Notes under the pieces: generated by a model
Told to the model about the DNA's origin: nothing
The model's database searches: none
Seen by the model: only the letters and a program-made list of their open reading frames with translations
Program-made: the position numbers and the translations under genes
Shown here: positions 46,703-56,733 of the stretch, one piece after another
Layout of the letters: each line of letters opens with the position of its first letter
Position numbering within the stretch: position 1 is the first letter of the stretch
Source of the DNA: Pyramidobacter sp. C12-8
GTDB taxonomy: Bacteria; Synergistota; Synergistia; Synergistales; Dethiosulfovibrionaceae
Reading direction: 5' to 3'
DNA length: 64,000 bases
Assembly (NCBI RefSeq): GCF_002007215.1
Contig: NZ_MUHX01000008.1
Coordinates: 36,435 to 100,434, forward strand

Positions 46703-49597
46703 GCTTCAACTCACGCGACCGTGCGAGGGGCGTGACGATCCCCTCCTGCGTTCAATCCGATTTCGGCGATGTTTCAATTCACGCGCCCCACGAGGGGCGC
46801 GACATTTCATCTGTCAAAGCGTCTCGCGGAATGCCTTGTTTCAATTCACGCGCCCCACGAGGGGCGCGACGAGCAGGAGCCGAAAACGCTGACGTCCAAA
46901 GACCTGTTTCAATTCACGCGCCCCACGAGGGGCGCGACCATGTTCCTTGCCGCCGCCGGTTTCCAGCTGCTTGTTTCAATTCACGCGCCCCACGAGGGGC
47001 ACGACGTAAATGCCGTTTGCATAACGATTCATGGCGACTGTTTCAATTCACGCGCCCCACGAGGGGCGCGACAACATCCGGGCGCAACGTTGTAATCGTG
47101 TATTGATGTTTCAATTCACGCGCCCCACGAGGGGCGCGACACATCAAAGAAAGAACGCCGCGCGGGATCGCTTCGGTTTCAATTCACGCGCCCCACGAGG
47201 GGCGCGACGGATGCCCATGGCCGTGGGGTCTGCGACGCGCACGTTTCAATTCACGCGCCCCACGAGGGGCGCGACAACCGTCGTGCACGAAATCGCGTAC
47301 CATTTCATGATGTTTCAATTCACGCGCCCCACGAGGGGCGCGACACGAAACGCCATGTCAACGTATGTAAATCTGACACGTTTCAATTCACGCGCCCCAC
47401 GAGGGGCGCGACATTGTCCGTGCGCCGCCGCGCTTGCCGCGTCCGGGTTTCAATTCACGCGCCCCACGAGGGGCGCGACGTTTACGACGAGCTGCAGCAA
47501 GACCGCGCCGTCGTGTTTCAATTCACGCGCCCCACGAGGGGCGCGACAAAGCCTGCCATATGATTTACTCTCCTTTACCGGGGTTTCAATTCACGCGCCC
47601 CACGAGGGGCGCGACCCGTCGTTCCATGTGCGCGCCAGGCGGGTGTTGACGTTTCAATTCACGCGCCCCACGAGGGGCGCGACTTTCAAGAGTCGCGCGA
47701 CGTTCCGCCTGGTCGGGGTTTCAATTCACGCGCCCCACGAGGGGCGCGACAACGGGACTTTCGTCGTTTACGATCAGCACTGCGGTTTCAATTCACGCGC
47801 CCCACGAGGGGCGCGACCGCAGAGGACGGTGCAAGGCGCCCCGTCCTCCATGTTTCAATTCACGCGCCCCACGAGGGGCGCGACGTCGTGCTCGGCACGC
47901 GGGCGGCGTTCCTGCTGATGTTTCAATTCACGCGCCCCACGAGGGGCGCGACGGGATCGACGTGCAGTTCGACCGAGAACGACATCTTGTTTCAATTCAC
48001 GCGCCCCACGAGGGGCGCGACCAGGCGGCGCTGCCCTACGACTCCGGCGCGGAGACGGTTTCAATTCACGCGCCCCACGAGGGGCGCGACCGGCGACGAT
48101 GAACTTGTTTCCCGGCGTCGGGATGTTTCAATTCACGCGCCCCACGAGGGGCGCGACTGACCATAGTATAACACAGCCTCCAATTCGAAGGAGGTTTCAA
48201 TTCACGCGCCCCACGAGGGGCGCGACATACTGTTCGACTGTAGCTCAGTGTCTGCGAGGTGTTTCAATTCACGCGCCCCACGAGGGGCGCGACAGGCGAA
48301 TGCAAAGTGCCATGCGTATTTTACAAAGGTTTCAATTCACGCGCCCCACGAGGGGCGCGACCGGCCCCGATGGTCGAGGCGGCGGTCAGCGCGATTGTTT
48401 CAATTCACGCGCCCCACGAGGGGCGCGACTCGCCGCTCGGTTTTACGATCGTGTTCTCTTTGATCTTGATTGTTTCAATTCACGCGCCCCACGAGGGGCG
48501 CGACGACAATGGCAAGGTATTGCGAGATAAAGACGGGAAGTTTCAATTCACGCGCCCCACGAGGGGCGCGACCCCCCGCGCTTGCCCTTCCCTTGTCGCT
48601 TCTTTCATGGTTTCAATTCACGCGCCCCACGAGGGGCGCGACCCGACGACGACGGGCTTGCCCACCGCGCATACCCAAGTTTCAATTCACGCGCCCCACG
48701 AGGGGCGCGACTTTCAGTGGCTGGTCTGCGTGGAGGACGGGAAATGGGTTTCAATTCACGCGCCCCACGAGGGGCGCGACTATTCGCGCCAGCCGCTGCG
48801 GCTTCAATAGCAGAGTTTCAATTCACGCGCCCCACGAGGGGCGCGACGTCAAGGCGGGCGGCGTCACGGTCGAGGCGGATCAGTTTCAATTCACGCGCCC
48901 CACGAGGGGCGCGACGAGCACCCAGGCGGGGTTGTCCGTCCAGGCAAGCTTGTTTCAATTCACGCGCCCCACGAGGGGCGCGACGACCGTCAGGTCGTTG
49001 CCGTTGTAACCATCGCTCTCGTTTCAATTCACGCGCCCCACGAGGGGCGCGACTGTCCGCATGGTCGAATAGTTAACTGCTAACATGGCGTTTCAATTCA
49101 CGCGCCCCACGAGGGGCGCGACGGCTTCCTGCTTGTTGACGGCAACGCTGTCGACCATGTTTCAATTCACGCGCCCCACGAGGGGCGCGACAACATCAGC
49201 ACGCTGACAAGCGATTTTTGAGATGTGTTTCAATTCACGCGCCCCACGAGGGGCGCGACCATTTCTCGCGGGGCTTGGCGAGGATGATCTAAAAGTTTCA
49301 ATTCACGCGCCCCACGAGGGGCGCGACGATGATGACCGGTTTGTCGAGTGCGCACACGAAAGTTTCAATTCACGCGCCCCACGAGGGGCGCGACTCAAGG
49401 ACTACTGCGACGCCGCAGTCAACAACGATGTTTCAATTCACGCGCCCCACGAGGGGCGCGACAGTATTGTTTGGCATCGTAATCACATAGTTCCCTGTTT
49501 CAATTCACGCGCCCCACGAGGGGCGCGACCCGTGCCGTGGCAGTCGTCGCATTCGCGCTTTTCGGTTTCAATTCACGCGCCCCACGAGGGGCGCGAC
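46703..49597 (-). CRISPR. Type I-C CRISPR array, 42 intact repeats plus one degenerate repeat
   Basis: The 33-base repeat begins GTTTCAATTC and ends GGGGCGCGAC on the plus strand, with an 8-base internal dyad CGCGCCCC/GGGGCGCG. Read on the minus strand it starts GTCGCGCCCC and ends GAATTGAAAC, the type I-C orientation. Intact repeats run from 46771 to 49597; all are identical except the one at 46973 (GGGGCACGAC). Spacers are mostly 34-37 bases; one (48430-48471) is 42. A degenerate repeat at 46703-46736 marks the old, leader-distal end. crRNAs are thus transcribed on the minus strand from a leader above 49597. Confidence 0.98.
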
Positions 49598-49970
49598 AGT
49601 GGTACATTTGATGCTGATATTTCTCTGCTTCTTCGGAGAGATATTCGCGGAGCCCGCCACAGATCATATTTCATGGCGTCTTTTGTCACTCCATTTCAGA
49701 TGAATCGCTGCATTTCCATGGGGCGCGGCAACCTCGAAGATTGTATTACGTTTTTTCAGGCAACTGAGTGGTTTTACATGTGCTTACGGAGAAAACGTTT
49801 TTTGCGCGCTTGAGGTTCGCGCTCACAGGAGCGGAGCTCACTCTGGAGCGGAACTTTTTTCGATAGGTTCGTTCTGGCTGCGATTTTGCCGCTTTGGCAG
49901 GCCCCCTTCTTTGCATAAGGACGTTCAGGGGAACGGCGCCGTTGTCCTGAATGGTGAGGCCAGCTTTTCT
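49598..49970 (-). promoter_or_regulatory. CRISPR leader region
   Basis: The 373 bases between cas7 and the leader-proximal repeat. On the minus strand GTGACA and TATGAT (49689-49684 and 49668-49663, 15-base gap) are a weak candidate promoter about 65 bases before the first repeat. I looked in all minus-strand frames near the array for remains of cas2, cas1 or cas4 and saw none. Confidence 0.55.
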
Positions 49971-50927
49971 TTAGCTGACGGCGACGATCTTTTTCACTTC
50001 GGTCAGAGGCTGTCCGTCGAGCATGACGCAGTAATCGCCGAAAGAGCGGGGAGTTGAAGCGTCATTATTTTTCCTGCAAACGACGCGCTCGAACAGACTT
50101 TCCGCCGAAGCGTTGCCAAGCGGGCTGCCGTGTTTGAAGATTACAAGGCGCCTGGCGGTCATCAGGCCACGGGCGGCGGAACGGTCATATTCGAACATGT
50201 TGAGCAGTGCTTCCCAGAAAAGTTCGAGATCCTCTTCGGAAAATCCCGTTTGAGCCGCCAGCTGCGGCGAAACGAAGCCGCGCGCGCAGTACAGGGCGTA
50301 GGGAACGGTGTACTTGCGCCCCATGGTACGCTCTTTGTCGACATCCTTTTCGTTGGTGACGGCCATGCGGGTGATGCTGTGCTCGGCGACGACGATCGGA
50401 TCGTACGAACGGGAAAAGGTCAGCTGGATGGGGCCGCGCACCTGCCCGGCGCTCATCTTCAAATTCTTGCCGCCATTCTTATCTTTCGTGTTATCCTTGC
50501 TCTTTTCATCTTCCTTGTTTTCTTTATCGCTCTTACTGTCTCCTGTGCTGAGCACAGCACCGAAGGTGCGGATATCGTAATAACGCTTACACAGACGCTT
50601 ACGAGCCTCATCTTCAACCTTCTGAGTTTCTTTTGCAGCTTTGACTTCTTTCGGCGTTCTGCCACCAGAAGCTCCCTTCCACTCCTCCTCGATCATATTG
50701 TTGAGAACAGCCTTTTCCTTCACAAAAATGTCATAGCCTTCCCGTCCGCCCTGAGTCAGCATCACATAGTTGCGGACCTTTCTTTTCAGGCAGACGTCGG
50801 TGACGAGGCCGTAACCGGTTTCGAGGTCCATGCGCGGCTGGTTGCCGAGGTCGGGATCGCCGTTGGGGTTGCCGTCCTGTACGTCATAGAGAAGCACGAA
50901 CTCATAACGATTTTTAAGCTCAGACAT
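49971..50927 (-). CDS. cas7c: Type I-C Cascade backbone protein Cas7 (Csd2)
   Basis: A 318-residue protein, with the Csd2 N-terminus NRYEFVLLYDVQDGNPNGDPD and the later motifs DVCLKRKVRNYV and FGAVLSTGD. It coats the crRNA spacer. Residues 129-157 are a hydrophilic Lys/Asp/Glu/Asn-rich insertion (DSKSDKENKEDEKSKDNTKD in part) not usual for Csd2, whose members are otherwise about 290 residues. It follows cas8c by 14 bases. Confidence 0.95.
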   Translation of the reverse strand: MSELKNRYEFVLLYDVQDGNPNGDPDLGNQPRMDLETGYGLVTDVCLKRKVRNYVMLTQGGREGYDIFVKEKAVLNNMIEEEWKGASGGRTPKEVKAAKETQKVEDEARKRLCKRYYDIRTFGAVLSTGDSKSDKENKEDEKSKDNTKDKNGGKNLKMSAGQVRGPIQLTFSRSYDPIVVAEHSITRMAVTNEKDVDKERTMGRKYTVPYALYCARGFVSPQLAAQTGFSEEDLELFWEALLNMFEYDRSAARGLMTARRLVIFKHGSPLGNASAESLFERVVCRKNNDASTPRSFGDYCVMLDGQPLTEVKKIVAVS

Positions 50928-50941
50928 GGGTGTTTTCCTCC

Positions 50942-51343
50942 TTATTCTTCTTCGTTCTGTAAGCTGATTTCAGCCACGTCAGCTTCAGTGCCCTCTTTTT
51001 TTGTAAAAAGCGCTTGACGCTGATGGTAATAGCCGAGGGCGAAAGCGCCCTGCCGGATAATGTCGAGGCGGAGCGGAAAATGGTCGTTCATCAGCGACAG
51101 GATCTCGGCCAGCATCTGATTGTAATGAATCTGCGAGCCCATGCCGAGCTTTCTCAGATGGAAGCGCTCCATCCGCAGCAAGCGGGGGATCACCGCCGCC
51201 GGCGTGGACGAAGCGGCGCCGTAATAGCGGTCGCCGATCGTCGCGTTGATTCCAGGCAAGGCGTCCTGCTGGATTTTTTCGATGACGGCAAAAAGACGGC
51301 CCAGCACGTACCCTTCGTTTCTGTTTTCCACATCCAGGGACAT
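50942..51343 (-). CDS. cas11c: Cas11c small subunit made from an internal start in cas8c
   Basis: An in-frame ATG at 51343 begins MSLDVENRNEGYVLGRLFAV and gives a helical protein of 133 residues. AAAGGAG stands nine bases upstream inside the cas8c coding sequence, the strongest ribosome site in that gene. Internal translation of Cas11c is known for type I-C systems, where the small subunits stabilise the non-target strand in Cascade. The start is inferred from sequence only. Confidence 0.82.
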   Translation of the reverse strand: MSLDVENRNEGYVLGRLFAVIEKIQQDALPGINATIGDRYYGAASSTPAAVIPRLLRMERFHLRKLGMGSQIHYNQMLAEILSLMNDHFPLRLDIIRQGAFALGYYHQRQALFTKKEGTEADVAEISLQNEEE

Positions 51344-52750
51344 TGTAAAATTCTCCTTTCCCAGTTCATAGCGATTTCTTTGCGCCCAGCGGTTGAGACT
51401 GCCCTTGACCACGGCGGCCCACTCGTCGCGCATGCGGCGCTCGGCGCGGGCGCGACCGATCACCCTTTGATACAGCGTCATCGGATAACAGGAGCCGCCG
51501 ACGACGCTGTCAAGCAGCGAACCGCTCAGGTTCGGCGGCAGTTTGTCCACTTTGCCGTCCAGCGTCGTCGAACGCAGGATTTCGTAGAGCGTAAACGAGG
51601 GACGTTCTCTCTTGCTGTTCATGACCGTAAAATCTTCAATGTGTTTTTGCAGGTTCCGCTTGAACTCTTTGATCGTCCCCGTCCTCCACAGTCGCACGGA
51701 GATCCGCGCGCTGTTCGGCGAAAGGCCCAAAAGATAAAAGCGTCCGTCCTCGGCGGCAAAGTCGATGCCCTGCCGCAGGTTTTCGAAATAAGCTCTGACT
51801 TTTTCGGCGCCTTTGTCGGGATCGTCCTCTTTCGGAACGCCGACGACCGTCGCGCGCAGGAACGACGCAAACGAGTCCTCGTCGTCCGGCGGCGCGACGT
51901 CTTTCTGCCCCTCCGGCGGCATGGTCCAGAACACGTAGCTGTCGCCCGCCAGATAAAAAGAGTTCCGCTCCGAAGCCAGCATCCCGTTGAGCGCCGTGGC
52001 ATATTCGAAGGCCGCCTGCTGCGAGACGGGCGCGTTCAGTCCTTGTTCCTTAAAATAAGAGTCGTAGCCGGACGATTTCTGAAATCCCACCAGCTTTCCC
52101 GTCGCCTGTCCGCCGCGGATCGGCGTCTGCGGATGGAGCACCGCCAGCGGACCGGTCTCGCCGGTGATCAGGCAGCGCCCGAGCCGGACGTCCTCCGCGG
52201 CGCCGTGCTTTTCTGAAGCCAGATCGAGGATTTCCGGCAGGGCCGCCACGGGGCGCGAGTCGCCGCTGAGGCGAAACGACATTTTGCAGCCGGGGATCGA
52301 CGCGCAGTCTTTCCACTTCGGATCCTGAGCGACCTTTTCTCTTTCGTTTCCATCATAAAACGCCACAACGGCCGCGACGGCCTTCTTCGTTTCCGGCTCT
52401 TTGACCCGGGGTTCCACGGACTTGACGCGCCGGGTAAAAAATTCCAGCTTGTTGGCGGCCGTTTCGCGATCGGATTCGCCGTCGGACTTGGGATGACCGA
52501 GGACAAAATCGACGCTGTCCCACATCAGGCACGGTTTCTCGTAGGCTTTCTTCCCCGAGCGGATCTCCGCCTGCGGCAGCGTGTAGATTTTTCCTCTTTT
52601 CCCTTCGCGCAGGTCCACCAGCTGGCGGAACTTGCCTTGGTCCGAAATCTCCACAAGGAACTTCAGCTCGACTTCCGCGCAACCAAGCTTCTGCCCGCGC
52701 CCCAGCGCTTCCTGGCGTTTCTGGTACTGGTAGAGCGCCTGCAGGATCAT
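50942..52750 (-). CDS. cas8c: Type I-C large subunit Cas8c (Csd1)
   Basis: A 602-residue protein with the Csd1 N-terminus (ILQALYQYQKRQEALGRGQKLG) and the characteristic regions QKSSGYDSYFKEQGLNAPVS and the C-terminal NRNEGYVLGRLFAVIEKIQ. Cas8c recognises the PAM and helps recruit Cas3. It overlaps the cas5c stop as ATGA. Its 3' third contains a separate internal start for Cas11c. Confidence 0.95.
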   Translation of the reverse strand: MILQALYQYQKRQEALGRGQKLGCAEVELKFLVEISDQGKFRQLVDLREGKRGKIYTLPQAEIRSGKKAYEKPCLMWDSVDFVLGHPKSDGESDRETAANKLEFFTRRVKSVEPRVKEPETKKAVAAVVAFYDGNEREKVAQDPKWKDCASIPGCKMSFRLSGDSRPVAALPEILDLASEKHGAAEDVRLGRCLITGETGPLAVLHPQTPIRGGQATGKLVGFQKSSGYDSYFKEQGLNAPVSQQAAFEYATALNGMLASERNSFYLAGDSYVFWTMPPEGQKDVAPPDDEDSFASFLRATVVGVPKEDDPDKGAEKVRAYFENLRQGIDFAAEDGRFYLLGLSPNSARISVRLWRTGTIKEFKRNLQKHIEDFTVMNSKRERPSFTLYEILRSTTLDGKVDKLPPNLSGSLLDSVVGGSCYPMTLYQRVIGRARAERRMRDEWAAVVKGSLNRWAQRNRYELGKENFTMSLDVENRNEGYVLGRLFAVIEKIQQDALPGINATIGDRYYGAASSTPAAVIPRLLRMERFHLRKLGMGSQIHYNQMLAEILSLMNDHFPLRLDIIRQGAFALGYYHQRQALFTKKEGTEADVAEISLQNEEE

Positions 52751-53475
52751 CGCAGGATCGCCTCGCTTTCAGCGTCGGGCAGCATGATGATGCCGTTTTC
52801 CATTTTTGCCCGGAAAAACATGGGCTGGGGATTTTTCAGATCGGAAAAGTCCATGTCGTAGAGCATGATGCCAAAATCCCGGCTCTCGGCGATCGGGCGC
52901 GGCGCCTCGCGTTTTGCATCTTCGACCAGACGGAACGACGCGCAGGAGAACTCGCGGCAGCCGAGATACGGACGGTTGAAATACTGCCCCTTCGCGGCCC
53001 GCCGCGCAAAAATGCCGTAGTACTTGCCGGGATTCTCGTCGCCTCGCAGAAGCCGTTCCTCCTCGCGCTCGCGGACAGCTTCCGACAGTTCCCCGTAGAC
53101 GCACGGCCGCTCGCGTGGCGGGACGAACTCCAGCTCCGCGTAGAGCCGGTAGGCGACGTCGCGCAGGATCATGCCGGCCTTTTGCTGGCGGCAGTCTTCG
53201 ATAAACAAGCCGCTACCGCGCGGGCTGATCGTCGCGCCGACTTCGTTGCGTCGCACCGAGAACCAGCGGATCGGGTTCAGCACGTCGATGCGCTTCATGC
53301 GCCAGCGGATCGCCGGCTTCCAAAAGATCGCCGTAAAGATCCCCCGCGCCGCCGAGGGCGTGATCACGTCGTAACTGACGCGTTCCACCTTCAGTTCGGG
53401 CCTGGTGAAGCAGGCCCATTCGCCGCTCACTTCAAGACAGAACTCTTTGTTGAAATGCTCCACTCCGTTGCACAC
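52747..53475 (-). CDS. cas5c: Type I-C Cas5c (pre-crRNA endoribonuclease)
   Basis: A 242-residue RAMP protein. The family motif is SYDVITPSAARGIFTAIFWKP (about 33-53), then IRWRMKRIDVLNPIRW and MILRDVAYRLYAELEF. In type I-C systems Cas5 cuts pre-crRNA in place of Cas6, consistent with the absence of cas6 here. ATGA overlap with cas8c and 12 bases after cas3. Confidence 0.95.
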   Translation of the reverse strand: MCNGVEHFNKEFCLEVSGEWACFTRPELKVERVSYDVITPSAARGIFTAIFWKPAIRWRMKRIDVLNPIRWFSVRRNEVGATISPRGSGLFIEDCRQQKAGMILRDVAYRLYAELEFVPPRERPCVYGELSEAVREREEERLLRGDENPGKYYGIFARRAAKGQYFNRPYLGCREFSCASFRLVEDAKREAPRPIAESRDFGIMLYDMDFSDLKNPQPMFFRAKMENGIIMLPDAESEAILR

Positions 53476-53487
53476 CTCCTTGTTCGT

Positions 53488-55884
53488 TTACAGGCCGATA
53501 AACACGTTGGCCGCGTTGTCTGCGGCAAAATCGAGATTGAGACCGAATTTTGGACTGTAAAGCTCCGGCAGCGTTTGGTAATAGAACCCCTCCCGCGGCG
53601 TGGCCGCGATGACGCCCTTTTGCAGCAGCGCGCCGGCGTCGTTAAGGGAAATGTTCACGCTGTAGCGCTGAAGACGGCGCATCAGCGCGCGTTCGGGGCC
53701 GCTTTTCAGCAACCGGTCGATCAGCGCCTGGCCGTCGGCGCCCGTCTCTTCGTTCTGGTAGGCGACGAAAACGGAGATCTGGTTCTCCTCGTCGATAAGA
53801 CGGAACTTCCGATCGAACGTGCGGAACCAGAATTTGAACTCCGGCGCGCCGTCGAGCAGGCGCTCCCTGAACCCCGCGCCGTCGAAGCTGTTGACGTCAG
53901 CGTAATAGCGCCTGAAATACCGCGAGATCGCGTCCCGGTCGAAGATATCGAGATTTTTGTCGTCCATCAGCATCGACTTCAGCGTCTCTTCGCCCTTGAG
54001 CAGCAGACCGCGCGGCGAAGGCTTTTCCGGCATGAACAGATACAGACGCCCCGGTTCGGCCAGCAGCCCTTCGCGGTTGCAGCGCCCCGCCGCCTGCACG
54101 GCGGAATCCAGACCGCAGGCGGCGCGGTACACCGCGGGAAAATCGAGGTTGACACCGGCTTCGATCAGCTGGGTGCTGATGACCCGGATCGGCTCTTTCG
54201 TTCCCTTCAGTCTGGACTTTATCAGGGCGATCTTGTCCGAGCGGTGTTCGGCGCACATGCAGGCGGAAAGATGGAACAGATCTTCCGGCGCCAGCTTGTT
54301 CAGCTCGTCGTACAGCGCGCGGCAGTCCCTACGGCGATTGACCACCGCCAGCGCCCGCGGCTCCGCGGCGAGATCCCGAGCCAGATCGGGCCAGCCGACG
54401 GGTTTTGCCAGATCGTATCTGGAAACGCGCTCGACCCGCTTGAGAACGGAAAACAGTTTCGGCACGTCGCCGACGATCTCGCGCGGCTCCGGCAGCCCGT
54501 CGAAAGCGTTTCTCCCTTCGGCGAAACGACCGCTCAGCGCCGGCTGCGTCGCCGTGCACAACAGGACGGTAACGCCGAAATGCCTGACCAAAGACTTCAG
54601 AACCGACAATACCGGCCGCAGGTGAGGCAGCGGCAGCATCTGCGCCTCGTCAAGCACGATAACGCTGCCGGCGACGTGGTGCAGTTTGCGGCAGCGCGAG
54701 GTCTTACTGCCAAGCAACGACTCAAAAAGCTGCACGTTCGTCGTCACCACCACCGGGCTCTCCCAATTTTCCGCCGCAAGCGCCGAGCGGCGCGTCTCCT
54801 CCTGCGGATCGAGATTGGAATGGTGCTCGAGGACGTTTTCCGCCAGCGCGCTTCCCAGCGCCTTTTTCAGATCGGCCGCTGTCTGCTCGATGATACTGGT
54901 ATAAGGGATCGCGATAATAACGCGCTTTTTGCCCCAGCGCAGCGCGTGCTTCAGCGCGAAGGCAAAGGAAGCGAACGTCTTGCCGCCGCCGGTCGGCACC
55001 GTCAGCGAGAAAAACCCTGGATGCTGCTCCGCGGCCGCCAGACAATCATTCAGAACGTTCTGCCGACAACGGTTCACCGGCGTATCCGCCGCAGATTCGG
55101 ACAGCTTTTTCATGAAAAGGGCAAATGCCTTTTCGAGCTCCGCAAGCGTCGCATAACCGCCGCGGTCCTGCGCCCGTTCCGGCGTCATGAAGGATTCCGT
55201 GTCGAGGAAATCCGCGTCGGTCAGGCACGAAAACAGCATCCTCACCCAGAGATGGAAATTTTCGCTCTCGCCCAGATAATTTTCCGCCGTCAGCCCCAGA
55301 AAAGACTTTGGCAACGGCGGCTGGCAATGCAGCATCGAAGGGGTAAAATTGATCTGGGAATCCCCTTCCCCCAGATATTGTCCAATCCCTTCGACAACTT
55401 TCGTCTCATAGGCTTCTTGGAACCGGCTGACCAGCGCCGAGCGCCCGTCGCCGTCCCAGTCGGCAAGGCCAGCGTGATGCCCGGCGATCGCATAGGCCAA
55501 CGCCCAGGCACACGCCGCAGGCACGTCCATCGGATCTTCGCGGCTGCGAAAATCACAAACGGCCGCCACGGCGCCGGCGACGCTGTGCTGGGGCGCGCTG
55601 CCGCCATCGCCGTCGAGCTTCTGCGCAAGCTCCGGTTCGCAGCCGCTGTCGTCTTTCAAATGTTTCTGCCAAGCCGGCGACGCCTTCCCGAGATCGTGCA
55701 GCCGGCCGGCAATGCGCCCCCAATCCTCCGAAGCGAACGCGCCGGCAAAATCCGCCGCCAGTCGCGAGACCGCCTCGAGATGCCCGATAAGCGTCTGCTT
55801 TTCCCACGAACCATCCTCGTTTTCTCTGACATGAGCAAGAGGAACCAACGCATCACCTTCATTTCGATCGCTTTTTAACAACAT
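53488..55884 (-). CDS. cas3: CRISPR-associated helicase/nuclease Cas3
   Basis: A 798-residue protein. HD nuclease residues are His35, His63-Asp64 (LHDLGK) and His136-His137 (AGHHAGL). The helicase has Walker A TVPTGGGKT at about 295-303, DEAQ at 412-415, and QAAGRCNREG near 600. It unwinds and degrades target DNA after Cascade binding. The first ATG at 55884 lies only five bases from a strong -10 hexamer, so either the message is leaderless or translation begins at a TTG a few codons in (before VPLAHVRENEDG, preceded by GAAGGTG). Confidence 0.95.
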   Translation of the reverse strand: MLLKSDRNEGDALVPLAHVRENEDGSWEKQTLIGHLEAVSRLAADFAGAFASEDWGRIAGRLHDLGKASPAWQKHLKDDSGCEPELAQKLDGDGGSAPQHSVAGAVAAVCDFRSREDPMDVPAACAWALAYAIAGHHAGLADWDGDGRSALVSRFQEAYETKVVEGIGQYLGEGDSQINFTPSMLHCQPPLPKSFLGLTAENYLGESENFHLWVRMLFSCLTDADFLDTESFMTPERAQDRGGYATLAELEKAFALFMKKLSESAADTPVNRCRQNVLNDCLAAAEQHPGFFSLTVPTGGGKTFASFAFALKHALRWGKKRVIIAIPYTSIIEQTAADLKKALGSALAENVLEHHSNLDPQEETRRSALAAENWESPVVVTTNVQLFESLLGSKTSRCRKLHHVAGSVIVLDEAQMLPLPHLRPVLSVLKSLVRHFGVTVLLCTATQPALSGRFAEGRNAFDGLPEPREIVGDVPKLFSVLKRVERVSRYDLAKPVGWPDLARDLAAEPRALAVVNRRRDCRALYDELNKLAPEDLFHLSACMCAEHRSDKIALIKSRLKGTKEPIRVISTQLIEAGVNLDFPAVYRAACGLDSAVQAAGRCNREGLLAEPGRLYLFMPEKPSPRGLLLKGEETLKSMLMDDKNLDIFDRDAISRYFRRYYADVNSFDGAGFRERLLDGAPEFKFWFRTFDRKFRLIDEENQISVFVAYQNEETGADGQALIDRLLKSGPERALMRRLQRYSVNISLNDAGALLQKGVIAATPREGFYYQTLPELYSPKFGLNLDFAADNAANVFIGL

Positions 55885-55888
55885 TTAA

Positions 55889-55897
55889 ATTATACCA
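55889..55897 (-). promoter_or_regulatory. Extended -10 promoter of the cas operon
   Basis: TGGTATAAT on the minus strand, an extended -10 with perfect TATAAT, immediately upstream of cas3. No good -35 is visible. The AT-rich stretch to 56040 contains no other gene. Confidence 0.55.
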
Positions 55898-56110
55898 AAA
55901 AACATTATTCAAAGAGTTCCACGTTCTATCGTCTAAAAAATATTTTCCAGCAGAAAAATAACAAAAGAATGCAGCAAAATATTTCATTGTTGATGAAGAA
56001 ATGGATCATAGCCTCCGCAAAAGTTCCTTCGGGTATAATAAAAAAATCCGCCGCGGTTCGCTGACGGATTCAGCGAAAATCATCAAAACCGACAGAGAGG
56101 ATGAACAGCG

Positions 56111-56692
56111 ATGCATCCGCTCCTCCACTTCAAAACGATCACGCGGCACAAGCTGCTGGTGATGAAATTCTGTTTCCGCCTCGGACTGTACCGGCAAGGC
56201 CTGCTGCACGACCTGTCGAAGTACGCGCCCGTCGAATTTTTCGTGGGCGCCAGGTATTACCAAGGCACGTGCAGCCCCAACAACGCCGAGCGCCTCGACA
56301 AGGGATACAGCGCGGCGTGGCTGCACCACAAGGGACGCAACAAGCACCATTTCGAATACTGGATCGACTACGCCGTCGGCGACGACGCAAACGGCGAAGC
56401 TCAGCCGATGTGCGGCATGGAGATGCCGCGGAAGTACGTAGCGGAGATGTTCTGCGACCGCGTCGCCGCCAGCATGACCTATCTCGGCGAAAAATACACC
56501 GACGCCGCGCCATGGGAGTATTACGAAAAGTTCAAGAGCCATTACCTCATCCACCCCAACACGGCGGCGCTGCTCGAAGAGGCGCTGCGCGTCCTGAAAG
56601 ACGAGGGCGAGTCGCGCGCGTTCGACTGGGTGCATACGCATATTCTGCACGGGAGAAAGGCGCCCCGCCGCGGAAAAGGACGGACCGAATGA
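56111..56692 (+). CDS. DUF5662 family protein
   Basis: A 193-residue soluble protein beginning HPLLHFKTITRHKLLVMKFC and containing LLHDLSKYAPVEFF and LHHKGRNKHHFEYW, the conserved His-rich pattern of DUF5662. The HD-like arrangement suggests a metal-dependent hydrolase, but no function is established. It has a ribosome site GACAGAGAGGATG-AACAGCG upstream. It is convergent with larE across a terminator and parS site 2. Confidence 0.8.
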   Translation: MHPLLHFKTITRHKLLVMKFCFRLGLYRQGLLHDLSKYAPVEFFVGARYYQGTCSPNNAERLDKGYSAAWLHHKGRNKHHFEYWIDYAVGDDANGEAQPMCGMEMPRKYVAEMFCDRVAASMTYLGEKYTDAAPWEYYEKFKSHYLIHPNTAALLEEALRVLKDEGESRAFDWVHTHILHGRKAPRRGKGRTE

Positions 56693-56733
56693 ATTCAAAC
56701 GGAGAACCGTCGGTCATGCGCCGCCAACAGCCA

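Noticed and set aside
46732..49813. Several long plus-strand and minus-strand open frames with repeated FNSRAPRGAR or QFTRPTRGAT peptides
   Set aside because: They are translations of the CRISPR repeats; spacers vary freely and no coding signal exists.
49598..49970. Remnants of cas1, cas2 or cas4 in the gap between cas7 and the array
   Set aside because: The minus-strand frames near the array are short and show no family motif.
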